Shown here one piece after another: positions 1 to 6,235 of a stretch of DNA of 33,899 nt. This DNA comes from a virus. The translations under genes and the position numbers were made by a program. The stretch's first letter is position 1. Each line of letters starts with the position of its first letter. Below the pieces are notes generated by a model that did not search any database, was not told where the DNA came from, and worked only from the letters and a program-made list of their open reading frames with translations. The stretch spans positions 1 to 33,899 of the IMG/VR virus record IMGVR_UViG_3300042884_001392; one strand, 5' to 3'.

Positions 1-108
1 TCCGCTTTTGTTTACGGGGAGAAGTGGTACGTAAAAAAAAGCGGACGCCCATACCGAACATGCCTAGAGTGCATGCGGATTAGAGAGAGAAAGAGGAGAA
101 ATGGCTAA
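1..108 (+). CDS. Partial HNH endonuclease, C-terminal end only
   Basis: An open frame enters from the left edge and stops with TAA at 106-108. Its last residues contain the pattern R-T-C-x-x-C (YRTCLEC) followed by a basic tail. This closely matches the C-terminal zinc-binding tail of the next gene (YRTCKEC, residues 136-141 there), so this is probably the end of a paralogous HNH endonuclease. The catalytic part is outside the window and cannot be checked. The stop overlaps the start of the next gene by 8 bases. Confidence 0.6.
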   Translation, partial: SAFVYGEKWYVKKSGRPYRTCLECMRIRERKRRNG

Positions 109-559
109 GCACATGCCGCTCATCGAAAGATTTTTTCAGAAGGTTGATAAGTCTGGTAATGAAAAGTTTCCTGATTGTTGGATTTGGACCGGTGCACCAA
201 CAAGCAGGAACTATGGTTCCTTTTGCTACTACACCAAGAAGCCCGCGATTGGGGCGCATGTGTCAAGCTACCTTTTCCACAAAGGCGATGTACCAAAAGG
301 AATGCGCGTTTGTCATCATTGCGACAATCCACCGTGCGTCAACCCTGAGCATTTGTTCCTAGGTTCAAACTCAGACAACATGAAAGATATGATGAAAAAG
401 GATAGGCACGGTTGGACAAACAGGAAGAGGACGCATTGTAGGCGTGGTCATGAATTCGAAGTTTTTGGAGTGACAAAGCGCACAAAAAAAGATGGGACAA
501 GCTACCGTACATGCAAAGAATGCATAAAAATAAATAGAAAGAACAACAAGAATAAGTAA
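101..559 (+). CDS. HNH endonuclease (HNH_3-like, free-standing)
   Basis: A 152-aa HNH nuclease. The beta-beta-alpha metal core is visible: a first His in GAHVSSY (H53), the knuckle VCHHC (residues 70-74), then CVNPEHLFLGS with N81 and H84. This is the layout of the HNH_3 family often seen as free-standing homing endonucleases in phages. A second metal site follows: C113 and H117 (CRRGHEF), then C138 and C141 (CKEC). It would nick or cut double-stranded DNA at a specific site, either as a selfish homing gene or in phage DNA metabolism. GAGGAG at 93-98 lies only 2 bases before ATG 101; the in-frame ATG at 113 is an alternative start. It overlaps the preceding HNH-type gene by 8 bases. Confidence 0.85.
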   Translation: MAKHMPLIERFFQKVDKSGNEKFPDCWIWTGAPTSRNYGSFCYYTKKPAIGAHVSSYLFHKGDVPKGMRVCHHCDNPPCVNPEHLFLGSNSDNMKDMMKKDRHGWTNRKRTHCRRGHEFEVFGVTKRTKKDGTSYRTCKECIKINRKNNKNK

Positions 560-563
560 ATAT

Positions 564-636
564 GCGTCGGTGGCCAAATGGATAAGGCAACAGACTTCTA
601 ATCTGTAGACTGTAGGTTCGAGTCCTACCCGACGCG
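564..636 (+). tRNA. tRNA-Arg (anticodon TCT)
   Basis: A perfect 7-bp acceptor stem pairs 564-570 with 629-635. The anticodon stem ACAGA/TCTGT encloses the 7-base loop CTTCTAA, so the anticodon is TCT at 597-599, reading AGA/AGG. The T-arm is GTAGG-TTCGAGT-CCTAC. The discriminator is G636 and no CCA is encoded. AGA is typically rare in bacterial hosts, so this probably supplements the host pool. Confidence 0.93.
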
Positions 637-641
637 CACAG

Positions 642-717
642 TGGCAAGTAGCTCAGTTGGCAGAGCAAGGGACTGTTAATCCCTGGGTCGTAGGTTCGAG
701 CCCTACCTTGCCAGCCA
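642..717 (+). tRNA. tRNA-Asn (anticodon GTT)
   Basis: The acceptor stem TGGCAAG (642-648) pairs with CTTGCCA (707-713). A canonical D-arm (AGCTCAGTTGG) follows. The anticodon stem AGGGA/TCCCT carries loop CTGTTAA with anticodon GTT at 675-677. The T-arm is present, the discriminator is G714, and CCA is genomically encoded at 715-717, unlike the neighbouring Arg gene. It lies 5 bases after tRNA-Arg, so the two are probably co-transcribed. Confidence 0.95.
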
Positions 718-736
718 CTATACTGATGATGGCCTT

Positions 737-791
737 TTGCTAGAGGGCGTCATTAATATTTCTGTCGGTGCGCAGTTAGAGCGTCTAGCAA
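737..791 (+). repeat. 8-bp inverted repeat in the tRNA cluster; possible tRNA remnant
   Basis: TTGCTAGA (737-744) is perfectly complementary to TCTAGCAA (784-791), enclosing 39 bases. The interior has a D-arm-like string (GCGCAGTTAGAGCG, 770-783) but no T-loop and no anticodon arm, so this is not a functional tRNA. It may be a decayed tRNA or a processing hairpin of the tRNA transcript. The evidence is weak. Confidence 0.2.
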
Positions 792-800
792 GCACTATTT

Positions 801-890
801 GGAGCGATGGCAGAGAGGCTTATTGCACCTGTCTTGAAAACAGGAGTCCGTTTGCGCGGACCGGGGGTTCAAATCCCTCTCGCTCCTCCA
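801..890 (+). tRNA. tRNA-Ser (anticodon TGA)
   Basis: A class II tRNA. The acceptor stem GGAGCGA (801-807) pairs with TCGCTCC (880-886). The anticodon stem CCTGT/ACAGG holds loop CTTGAAA with anticodon TGA at 835-837, reading UCA. A long variable arm (GTCCG...CGGAC) is typical of Ser. CCA is encoded at 888-890. The discriminator is T887, whereas bacterial tRNA-Ser normally has G73, which is a mild oddity. Confidence 0.93.
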
Positions 891-910
891 CTTATGTTAC
901 GCTTTTACGC

Positions 911-984
911 ACGCAGTAGCATCAGAGGTGGAGCACCCGTGGAATCTAACGGGAGGTCTCTGGGTTCAATTCCCAGACTGCGTG
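911..984 (+). tRNA. Aberrant tRNA-like gene, anticodon not assignable
   Basis: The acceptor stem ACGCAGT (911-917) pairs perfectly with ACTGCGT (977-983), and the T-arm CTGGG-TTCAATT-CCCAG (960-976) is perfect, so it is clearly tRNA-derived. The middle is abnormal. The D-stem needs a bulged A921. The anticodon stem CCCGT/ACGGG (936-940/949-953) closes an 8-base loop, GGAATCTA, without a T at position 33, so no normal anticodon can be read. No CCA is encoded. It is either a decaying tRNA or a divergent tRNA with an expanded loop. Confidence 0.5.
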
Positions 985-989
985 TCTAA

Positions 990-1061
990 GCCCGTTTAGC
1001 TCAGTGGTAGAGCTCTTCACTTGTAATGAAGCGGTCCTCGGTTCAATCCCGAGAGCGGGCT
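990..1061 (+). tRNA. tRNA-Thr (anticodon TGT)
   Basis: The acceptor stem GCCCGTT (990-996) pairs with AGCGGGC (1054-1060), with one G-T pair. The D-arm is AGCTCAGTGGTAGAGCT. The anticodon stem CTTCA/TGAAG holds loop CTTGTAA with anticodon TGT at 1022-1024, reading ACA. The T-arm is CTCGG-TTCAATC-CCGAG. No CCA is encoded. It is the last gene of the tRNA cluster, 25 bases before the dioxygenase gene. Confidence 0.94.
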
Positions 1062-1086
1062 CTAACTGGGGTAGAATTTAGCCCCT

Positions 1087-1887
1087 ATGGGCATAACGAT
1101 TTACAGAAACCAGAGAATTGGCGTAATACCGCCAACCCCAGCTACCTCTGTTATTGAAGACTCGGTCACCCCTGAGAGCGTAAAGGCACTAATTGAGTAC
1201 GGCTCCATGCTAGGTCATCCTGTTTCGTACGCCCAGGAACAAAATGGAAGATTAATCCAAAATCTTGTTCCAGTTCATAAGACTGAATACCAGCAGATAT
1301 CAACATCATCGAAAGTTGAGCTGGAGATGCATACCGAGTCATCATTCCATCCATACAGGCCTTCATACGTCCTTCTTCTTTGCTTGCGCGGTGATGATGC
1401 AGTGGCAACCACTTACGCTGATGATTTTGACATCGTTCCAAGATTAAGTCAAGAGGCAATTTCTGTGCTTCAAAAAGAATGGTTTACAACTCAGATTGAC
1501 CAGAGTTTTAGGTCAGATGGACAGCCAGATATCGATGTTAGGACGGCGATACTTGAAGAAACAAATAGGGACGCTAATCCAGGATGGAAGATAACTTACG
1601 ACTCTTGGTTCATGAAAGCCGTTGGAGATGGGACTGAAGAATCTCGCATGCAGGCTCAAAGAGCACTCAAGGAAATGCGTGATGCGGTTAATGATTCAAC
1701 AAAAGAGGTTGTCTTAAAGACCGGTGACTTACTTGTTATAAATAACGATTGCACCGTCCATGGACGAAAGCCATTTCAACCACGATATGACGGAACGGAT
1801 AGATGGGTTCAAAGGATGCTTGTGGTGCGTGAAATGCCACCGCCAGAGCACGTTAATGGCCATATGATTACCACCGAGTTCAACTAA
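1087..1887 (+). CDS. Fe(II)/2-oxoglutarate dioxygenase, clavaminate synthase / asparagine oxygenase-like
   Basis: A 266-aa protein resembling the clavaminate synthase, VioC and AsnO group of non-haem iron oxygenases, which hydroxylate free amino acids or related small molecules. The iron facial triad is visible as H82-T83-E84 (HTESSFHPYRPSY; this group uses HxE rather than HxD) and H225 (NNDCTVHGRKPF). R239 in YDGTDRW lies 14 residues after the distal His, the expected 2-oxoglutarate-binding Arg. The flanking pattern F-x-P-Y-R-P-x-Y...L-C-L-R is typical of the group. The substrate cannot be read from sequence. No good ribosome site precedes ATG 1087. The next gene overlaps its stop by one base (TAATG), so they are probably translated together. 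Such enzymes are unusual cargo for a phage. Confidence 0.8.
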   Translation: MGITIYRNQRIGVIPPTPATSVIEDSVTPESVKALIEYGSMLGHPVSYAQEQNGRLIQNLVPVHKTEYQQISTSSKVELEMHTESSFHPYRPSYVLLLCLRGDDAVATTYADDFDIVPRLSQEAISVLQKEWFTTQIDQSFRSDGQPDIDVRTAILEETNRDANPGWKITYDSWFMKAVGDGTEESRMQAQRALKEMRDAVNDSTKEVVLKTGDLLVINNDCTVHGRKPFQPRYDGTDRWVQRMLVVREMPPPEHVNGHMITTEFN

Positions 1888-2186
1888 TGATGGATTTTGA
1901 CGTGATGTTCGAACCAAGATACGACCTTTATCAGGTCGCAATTTTTCAATCCAGATATAGCGGGATATATGAAGGTGGGGAATGGTTCGCAATTGCTAAT
2001 TTTAAGAGTTTTGACGAAACTGGAATTTCGGAATATGTATTCGGAGATGATTGTGATGCCGTAGATTTTTGGATGTCTGAAAAATCAGAAATGATTGGAG
2101 TTGGGAGTACACCAGATGCTGCTGTAGCGAATCTCTATGAGCGGTACGAGAAAAAGGGTGGACCTACTCAAACATCTCAGAGTTGA
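1887..2186 (+). CDS. Hypothetical protein, 99 aa
   Basis: Not recognised. It starts at the ATG overlapping the stop of the dioxygenase gene (TAATG), so it is very likely translationally coupled to it. The protein is acidic and aromatic-rich, with no transmembrane segment or signal peptide. The stretch AVANLYERYEK near the C-terminus looks helical, and TPDAAVANL resembles the end of small single-domain phage proteins of the type 'predicted RNase H-like HicB fold', but this is too weak to name. Its last 23 bases overlap the 3' end of a possible small gene on the other strand. Confidence 0.6.
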   Translation: MMDFDVMFEPRYDLYQVAIFQSRYSGIYEGGEWFAIANFKSFDETGISEYVFGDDCDAVDFWMSEKSEMIGVGSTPDAAVANLYERYEKKGGPTQTSQS

Positions 2187-2310
2187 TAAAGCTCATTTTA
2201 TTCCATAGTTTTTTTACCAATGGAATTGAAGTTACGGCAACAAATAGAGCAATAGCAACAGTAAGTATCAATGAGTTCTTTTTACCAATTTTTAGCTTAT
2301 TTACATCCAT
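2164..2310 (-). CDS. Possible small membrane protein, 48 aa
   Basis: A short minus-strand frame from ATG 2310 to TAG 2164; an ATG at 2322 would add four residues. It encodes a basic N-terminus (KLKIGKK), one hydrophobic segment of about 20 residues (SLILTVAIALFVAVTSIPLV) and a basic stretch after it, a convincing single-pass membrane layout. No clear ribosome site is visible. It faces the small plus-strand gene at 2377 across a divergent gap and overlaps the preceding plus-strand gene tail-to-tail. Function unknown; it could be chance, but the topology pattern is good. Confidence 0.4.
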   Translation of the reverse strand: MDVNKLKIGKKNSLILTVAIALFVAVTSIPLVKKLWNKMSFINSEMFE

Positions 2311-2376
2311 GATTGGTCCCATCTATTTTAGAGATACTTTAGATATGTACATCTTATAACACGATTGCACGCCATA

Positions 2377-2535
2377 ATGTACGCTATGTTCTACATCGTC
2401 TTAATTTTAACAGCAACAGCAATATTTTCAGCACATAGATTTGTGATGAACTCGGTCGAGTCCTACGACAGCTACGGCAACGGCGGCTCGTTCCGTGAAT
2501 GGAAAGAATTCGAAAAGCAAAAGCTGGGTTTCTAA
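2377..2535 (+). CDS. Possible small membrane protein, 52 aa
   Basis: A plus-strand frame ATG 2377 to TAA 2533-2535. The N-terminus is hydrophobic (FYIVLILTATAIFSA, roughly residues 5-19), followed by a charged tail (REWKEFEKQKLGF), consistent with a membrane-anchored small protein with its tail on one side. It ends one base before the stop of the convergent minus-strand gene. A TATAAC at 2355-2360 upstream could be a -10 box, but no -35 is convincing. Function unknown. Confidence 0.45.
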   Translation: MYAMFYIVLILTATAIFSAHRFVMNSVESYDSYGNGGSFREWKEFEKQKLGF

Positions 2536-2552
2536 TCTACTTAACGTAGATT
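2534..2552. terminator. Small hairpin across convergent gene ends
   Basis: AATCTAC (2534-2540) pairs perfectly with GTAGATT (2546-2552) around a 5-base loop. It sits exactly where the plus-strand 52-aa gene and the minus-strand operon end. There is no T-run on either side, so it would be a weak bidirectional terminator or simply a 3'-end stabilising hairpin. Confidence 0.3.
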
Positions 2553-3145
2553 CCAGCTCTTTCCACGTAAGTTCCTTCATCGCTAATAAATCTATACCCA
2601 TCAGGCTTTGGGTCTGGTTCATCTTTCCACACAGGAATCACGGACATATTCCCGTGGGCAAAGTCTGGATTGCCTCTTAGGTGAATTTCAATTAGTTTTC
2701 CACCAATAAATTCACAGTTGATGGTTTTGTACTGAAGAGGAATCAACCCTATGAATTGGGGTAGCGGATGCCATTTCTCCGTTTTGTCCCACCTAGTAAA
2801 TCTCTGATATGGGCGCTCTTCGTGTTTTGTCCCGATAACCTTAAGCGTAGGCTCGTACTTTGTATAATCAATACTTAAGTGTTCGCCCTCAAATACTTCG
2901 CACCAAAATTCTCCAGGATGCAGAAGTTCAAGTGTGCTTTTTTCTACATAGACCTTCCTGGCTTTTTCACCCATTCCCTCTATGTTCACTATTGGCTTTA
3001 CAAAGTACTCGCCTGGCTTTGGAACCGGAATCCCACGCGGTCCACAGATATGGCCAGAGAGCCGGGAAATAATTAGTTTGTCGAATATCCAAAGATGTTC
3101 TGGATTACAGTCAAGCCATGCTTTGGCTTCTATCTGAAGCTCCAC
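2537..3145 (-). CDS. ATP-grasp-like protein
   Basis: A 202-aa protein that I read as a divergent ATP-grasp fold. The segment PGEYFVKPIVNIEGMG resembles the Lys-containing nucleotide-binding strand. GEFWCEVFEGEHLSIDY resembles the E-x-F-x-G strand. INCEFIGGKLIEIHLRGNPD resembles the final metal-binding E...N/H-x-R region. Very similar unnamed proteins occur, as I recall, in cyanophages. If the fold is right it would ligate an amino acid or peptide to a carboxylate using ATP. The start is GTG 3145, two bases after the ferredoxin stop, and it is the last gene of the minus-strand operon. Fold: moderate confidence. Substrate: unknown. Confidence 0.5.
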   Translation of the reverse strand: MELQIEAKAWLDCNPEHLWIFDKLIISRLSGHICGPRGIPVPKPGEYFVKPIVNIEGMGEKARKVYVEKSTLELLHPGEFWCEVFEGEHLSIDYTKYEPTLKVIGTKHEERPYQRFTRWDKTEKWHPLPQFIGLIPLQYKTINCEFIGGKLIEIHLRGNPDFAHGNMSVIPVWKDEPDPKPDGYRFISDEGTYVERAGIYVK

Positions 3146-3147
3146 GC

Positions 3148-3393
3148 TTACGGCTCAATAAATATGCACTCACCAGGGCATTCTTCGGCGGCTTCAATGA
3201 CGTCAGGAAGTCTTTCGTCTGCGAAAGATGCCATTCCCTCTGCTCCCTCTGGGTTCCCCACAGCGGCCGCATAAATCTTGTCCCCTTCTTTTACATACGC
3301 AAGACCGTCTGGCATCATGTGAAAAACATCTGGGGCTATCTCTGCGCATAGTCCATCTCCAGTACATAGGTCTTGGTCAATCCAGACTCTCAT
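3148..3393 (-). CDS. [3Fe-4S]-type ferredoxin
   Basis: An 81-aa ferredoxin. The cluster ligands are C10 and C16 (CTGDGLC, with Asp at the place where a 4Fe-4S ferredoxin has Cys) and C72 of the C-P motif (CPGEC; C76 is extra). This spacing is that of the small single-cluster ferredoxins that serve cytochrome P450s and other oxygenases in actinobacteria, the main hint about the host here. It would carry single electrons in the cytoplasm. The start overlaps the nuclease stop by one base (TAATG). No P450 or reductase is present in the window, so the partner is either host-encoded or elsewhere in the phage. An auxiliary metabolic gene. Confidence 0.85.
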   Translation of the reverse strand: MRVWIDQDLCTGDGLCAEIAPDVFHMMPDGLAYVKEGDKIYAAAVGNPEGAEGMASFADERLPDVIEAAEECPGECIFIEP

Positions 3394-3788
3394 TATTTAA
3401 ATTCGGTCCAGGTTTTATCGCCAACGCCAAAATATTCACGAGCATAACCCGAACCAATAATATCCTTATTTAAACACGCTGTTGTTGGGTCGTCTATTTT
3501 GTCTGAGCTGTAAATTCTTGCAAGAACACGTCCGTACTTGTCATTCTTATCTGGAATCGTGTTAACAAAAACCCACTTATGATTTGTTAGCCAGTCCTTA
3601 GTGAACGACTTAGCCTTAAGACCCATCTCTTTTTCTGCAAGGTCTTTGGTTCTTGATTCAGGAGTATTCACTCCATACAAGCGAACACGAATTTTGTGAT
3701 GGATACTAAAACCAAGGTCTATCATCAAATCAATCGTGTCACCATCAACAACATTAAGGACCGTAGCCCCATACCAAAATCGCTGCAT
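3393..3788 (-). CDS. Thermonuclease (staphylococcal nuclease-like, SNase domain)
   Basis: A 131-aa single SNase domain. The motifs match the family: VVDGDTID (13-20) with the calcium-site aspartates, RLYGVNTPE (36-44) supplying catalytic R36 and E44, and DKYGRVLARIY with R87, equivalent to R35, E43 and R87 of S. aureus nuclease. One calcium-ligand Asp (D40 in the reference) is replaced by N41. No signal peptide is visible, so it acts inside the cell or in the particle. It probably cleaves DNA or RNA. It overlaps the upstream gene by one base (TGATG) and the downstream ferredoxin by one base. Confidence 0.85.
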   Translation of the reverse strand: MQRFWYGATVLNVVDGDTIDLMIDLGFSIHHKIRVRLYGVNTPESRTKDLAEKEMGLKAKSFTKDWLTNHKWVFVNTIPDKNDKYGRVLARIYSSDKIDDPTTACLNKDIIGSGYAREYFGVGDKTWTEFK

Positions 3789-5635
3789 CAGAAATTTCTT
3801 ATGTTGCGATTTTGGCCAGATGTTCTTTTGTACTGATTGCCCGGCAATCGAGGACGGTCTATTGTTGGTCCTTGGCTGCCGCGTGATTCACCAATTCTTG
3901 GACGGTCTATGGTTGGTTTGCCAACAGGGCGAATATCGTCCCGTCTACGGTTACCAGGTTTAATCTTGTTTGGATTGGAGCGGTCGATGTTGTCGGGACG
4001 ACGTTTATCATTTGCTCCTGTTCTTTTGTCAGGACCATACAGCTGAAGTGTTCCATCACGCTGTTCTTTGATGTATTCTCTGTCTTTTGGGTCCTTTCCG
4101 TCGTATTGCTGCAACTGTCCATCAGCGTCTTCCAGAATGTATCCCGGCTTATACTCGGACCGACTGGCTCTATCAGCCGAATCTGGTTTTCTATTTGGGG
4201 CTGAACGGTCTGTTCTGTCGGCGCCTCTGCGGTCATCTGCGCTCGTTGGTCTGCGCGAATCCGTCTGACCACGACGTGTTGCAGCATCTCTTGTTCCTTG
4301 AGCTTCTTGACGGCCGACACGAACTGGTTGGTCTCCTGCCACTCGGTTTCCAGTTCCTCTGTCAACGCTGTCTGGGCGTCTCCTATCGTCCGCGCTTGTA
4401 GGGCGGCGTGAGTCTGTTTGACCGCGGCGAGTTGCTGCGTCTCTTGTTCCCTGTGCTTCTTGACGACCCACACGAACCGGCTGGTCACCAGCAACTCTGT
4501 TGCCAGTTCCCTTGTCAATCGAGTCGGGACGACGTCTATCATCGGCGCTTGTTGGTCTACGTGAGTCGGTTTGACCGCGACGTGTAGCAGCGTCAGAAAC
4601 TCCAGTTGTTTTTCCACGATTCGCCTGAACTCGCTCTGCCGAATCGATTCGACGAGCTGGCGGAGAATTATCGATTCTGTCCGCTGGTTTTCTATCTGCA
4701 GCAGATGAGCGCTGCGCCTGACCGGTAAGTCTGTCAGTTTGCGCTTGATTTCTTCTATCTCTTGCGGCGTCGGTGTTTGCTCTTCCGATTTGAGCCTGTG
4801 CTTCAGCGCCAGAGCGGACAGTCTGCTTGTCAAAAGCTGCACGTGCCCTAGCTCTTGCATCTCTTTCTTTTTGCGAGCGATTTGCTACATCTCTATTTGG
4901 CTTTATGCCCTGTGATGCAAGCTGTCCTCGAACAAACTTTCTACGACGCTTCTCATAGTCTGAATTGCTCTGTCTCTTGTATGGAGCGCGTTGTTCTTCT
5001 GGAGTGCCATCATGAATCATTCCGTCACCGTCATGGTCTATTACGTCGAGTGAACCCTGTGCTGTTGCACCAATTGTTCCACCGCGCTGCTGACCGATAG
5101 TCTGTCCTTGAAGTTGCTTTTCTTCTACTGATTCAGAATCATCTTTTTTCTTTGTATTCTGATATCTCTCAAGAAGTCTCTTGCCCTTCGCGGCAAGCTT
5201 CGCTGCATCTTCTGTATTCTTTGGAACCCTTTCACCCCACGCCGCAGCAGAAAGCGCCAAACGTGTTGCTCTACCTTTTTCATCAACCATTGGGCCTGAT
5301 GGATTTGTAAAGAATCTTGTAAGGAATGAACCCTTGCGACGCATCTTCTCTGGTGTATCAGCAGCGCCTTTTACTCCTGGCTTTAGATTTGAACCTTCGG
5401 TTCTATTGAAGTGTGCTCGGCCAGCAGCTGTCAACCCACCCTTTGGGTCCTTAAGTTTCTTCTTTGCTGATTTCTCTTCTACATATTCAAAATCTTCTGA
5501 ATGTGAATCAAACACTTTTGACGAGAAGTACTCATCGTATATAGGCATTAAATCCGCTTCGTCAATGTCGGATGCTACTTCTACCTTGAGGTTGAGTAGC
5601 TCTTCGAAAAGTTGGTCGTCGTTTAGTTCGCTCAT
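3788..5635 (-). CDS. Repeat-rich, disordered virion-type protein with DUF6321-like domain
   Basis: A 615-aa protein. Start chosen at ATG 5635 because GGGAG lies 9 bases upstream; a longer frame would need a TTG start. Residues 1-55 are acidic. Residues about 62-158 (GGLTAAGRAHFNRTEG, NLKPGVKG, ALSAAAWGE, KRLLERY) match the phage domain DUF6321. Residues 200-208 (DHDGDGMIHDG) look like a calcium-binding DxDxDG loop. From about 220 on it is Arg/Asp/Pro/Gly-rich and presumably disordered, with a 51-aa tandem repeat at about residues 347-470. The repeat-rich part is rich in both Arg and Asp. It lies downstream of the capsid gene, past the terminator, suggesting a virion or DNA-binding role that the sequence does not prove. 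It is followed by one-base-overlapped SNase. Confidence 0.75.
   Translation of the reverse strand: MSELNDDQLFEELLNLKVEVASDIDEADLMPIYDEYFSSKVFDSHSEDFEYVEEKSAKKKLKDPKGGLTAAGRAHFNRTEGSNLKPGVKGAADTPEKMRRKGSFLTRFFTNPSGPMVDEKGRATRLALSAAAWGERVPKNTEDAAKLAAKGKRLLERYQNTKKKDDSESVEEKQLQGQTIGQQRGGTIGATAQGSLDVIDHDGDGMIHDGTPEEQRAPYKRQSNSDYEKRRRKFVRGQLASQGIKPNRDVANRSQKERDARARARAAFDKQTVRSGAEAQAQIGRANTDAARDRRNQAQTDRLTGQAQRSSAADRKPADRIDNSPPARRIDSAERVQANRGKTTGVSDAATRRGQTDSRRPTSADDRRRPDSIDKGTGNRVAGDQPVRVGRQEAQGTRDAATRRGQTDSRRPTSADDRRRPDSVDRGTGNRVAGDQPVRVGRQEAQGTRDAATRRGQTDSRRPTSADDRRGADRTDRSAPNRKPDSADRASRSEYKPGYILEDADGQLQQYDGKDPKDREYIKEQRDGTLQLYGPDKRTGANDKRRPDNIDRSNPNKIKPGNRRRDDIRPVGKPTIDRPRIGESRGSQGPTIDRPRLPGNQYKRTSGQNRNIRNF
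4225..4596 (-). repeat. 153-bp tandem coding repeat (about 2.4 copies)
   Basis: Inside the DUF6321-like gene, the peptide DAATRRGQTDSRRPTSADDR occurs three times and the following block (GTGNRVAGDQPVRVGRQEAQ) twice, a period of 51 residues or 153 bases (anchor strings at 4291 and 4444). The two full units differ at many third codon positions but hardly at all in protein, so the duplication is not recent and the peptide has been kept by selection. Confidence 0.85.
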
Positions 5636-5686
5636 TACACAATTCTCCCATATTTCCCTTGTTTTAAAGGACAACAAATGATAACA

Positions 5687-6220
5687 CTAGCTAGCGTCAA
5701 TAATCATATGAATCCTGTGAGTGGAGCCATTGTTGTTGACTTTGTGGACTCTATTGGTGTTGTCTATCACCCAAATCTCCCCTGGCTTTAAGTTCATAGA
5801 AATACCACCAACGGTGAAAAAACATAGACTGTTTGTGACAATAGGTACGTGTATTCTGTGCGTATTTCGGTGTACCACCCCGTGGTCTTTATGGGGTTTG
5901 ATAACCCCTCCAGGGTTCATCCTTGTCAGCATTGAGGACTTTTCTGAAACTTGACCGATGGATTCTCGGGCAATTTCACATATTTTGATTATGTCGGAAC
6001 TGAATTCTTCGTAATGTTTGTGCTTTTCTGGACTGTAATCACTCGACTGCGGGGAGTACCTCAACGGGATTGTCTCGGTGTGGTAGCTGGCTTGCCCCAT
6101 TGTCTTTTTCCTGCCCTCGTATTCACTCCAATCTGAATCATTGAAGGATAAAACTTTATTCAATAGATTTTCAAAGTCGGGTAAAACTCCAAGATATCTA
6201 AATGCTTCATTCTCTTTCAT
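5687..6220 (-). CDS. Aspartyl/asparaginyl beta-hydroxylase-like dioxygenase
   Basis: A 177-aa 2-oxoglutarate/Fe(II) oxygenase of the Asp/Asn beta-hydroxylase (PF05118) type. The cupin core is visible: NPGGVIKPHKDHG with the H110-x-D112 iron ligands, the strand HVPIVTN, then GEIWVIDNTNRVHKV with the distal ligand H159, and THRIHMIID with R169 as the 2-oxoglutarate anchor. Family members hydroxylate Asp, Asn or Pro side chains in proteins or small peptides. It sits just after the capsid terminator and before a virion-type gene, so a virion protein is a possible substrate (inference). The start is ATG 6220; a GGGATGA lies just upstream. Confidence 0.8.
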   Translation of the reverse strand: MKENEAFRYLGVLPDFENLLNKVLSFNDSDWSEYEGRKKTMGQASYHTETIPLRYSPQSSDYSPEKHKHYEEFSSDIIKICEIARESIGQVSEKSSMLTRMNPGGVIKPHKDHGVVHRNTHRIHVPIVTNSLCFFTVGGISMNLKPGEIWVIDNTNRVHKVNNNGSTHRIHMIIDAS

Positions 6221-6235
6221 GAAATCATCCCGTAC

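Noticed and set aside
737-791. A sixth tRNA
   Set aside because: There is an 8-bp stem and a D-arm-like string, but no anticodon arm and no T-arm within the 55 bases.
4225-4596. Possible CRISPR-like or non-coding repeat array
   Set aside because: The repeat is coding, in frame (153 = 3 x 51), directly tandem without spacers, and diverged at silent sites.
3907-4860. A 317-codon open frame on the minus strand
   Set aside because: It lies in another frame of the repeat-rich DUF6321-like gene. It is open because of that gene's biased codons and repeats, and has no ribosome site of its own.
5181-5681. A 166-codon open frame on the plus strand
   Set aside because: Antisense to the DUF6321-like N-terminal part, which matches a known domain in the sense frame.
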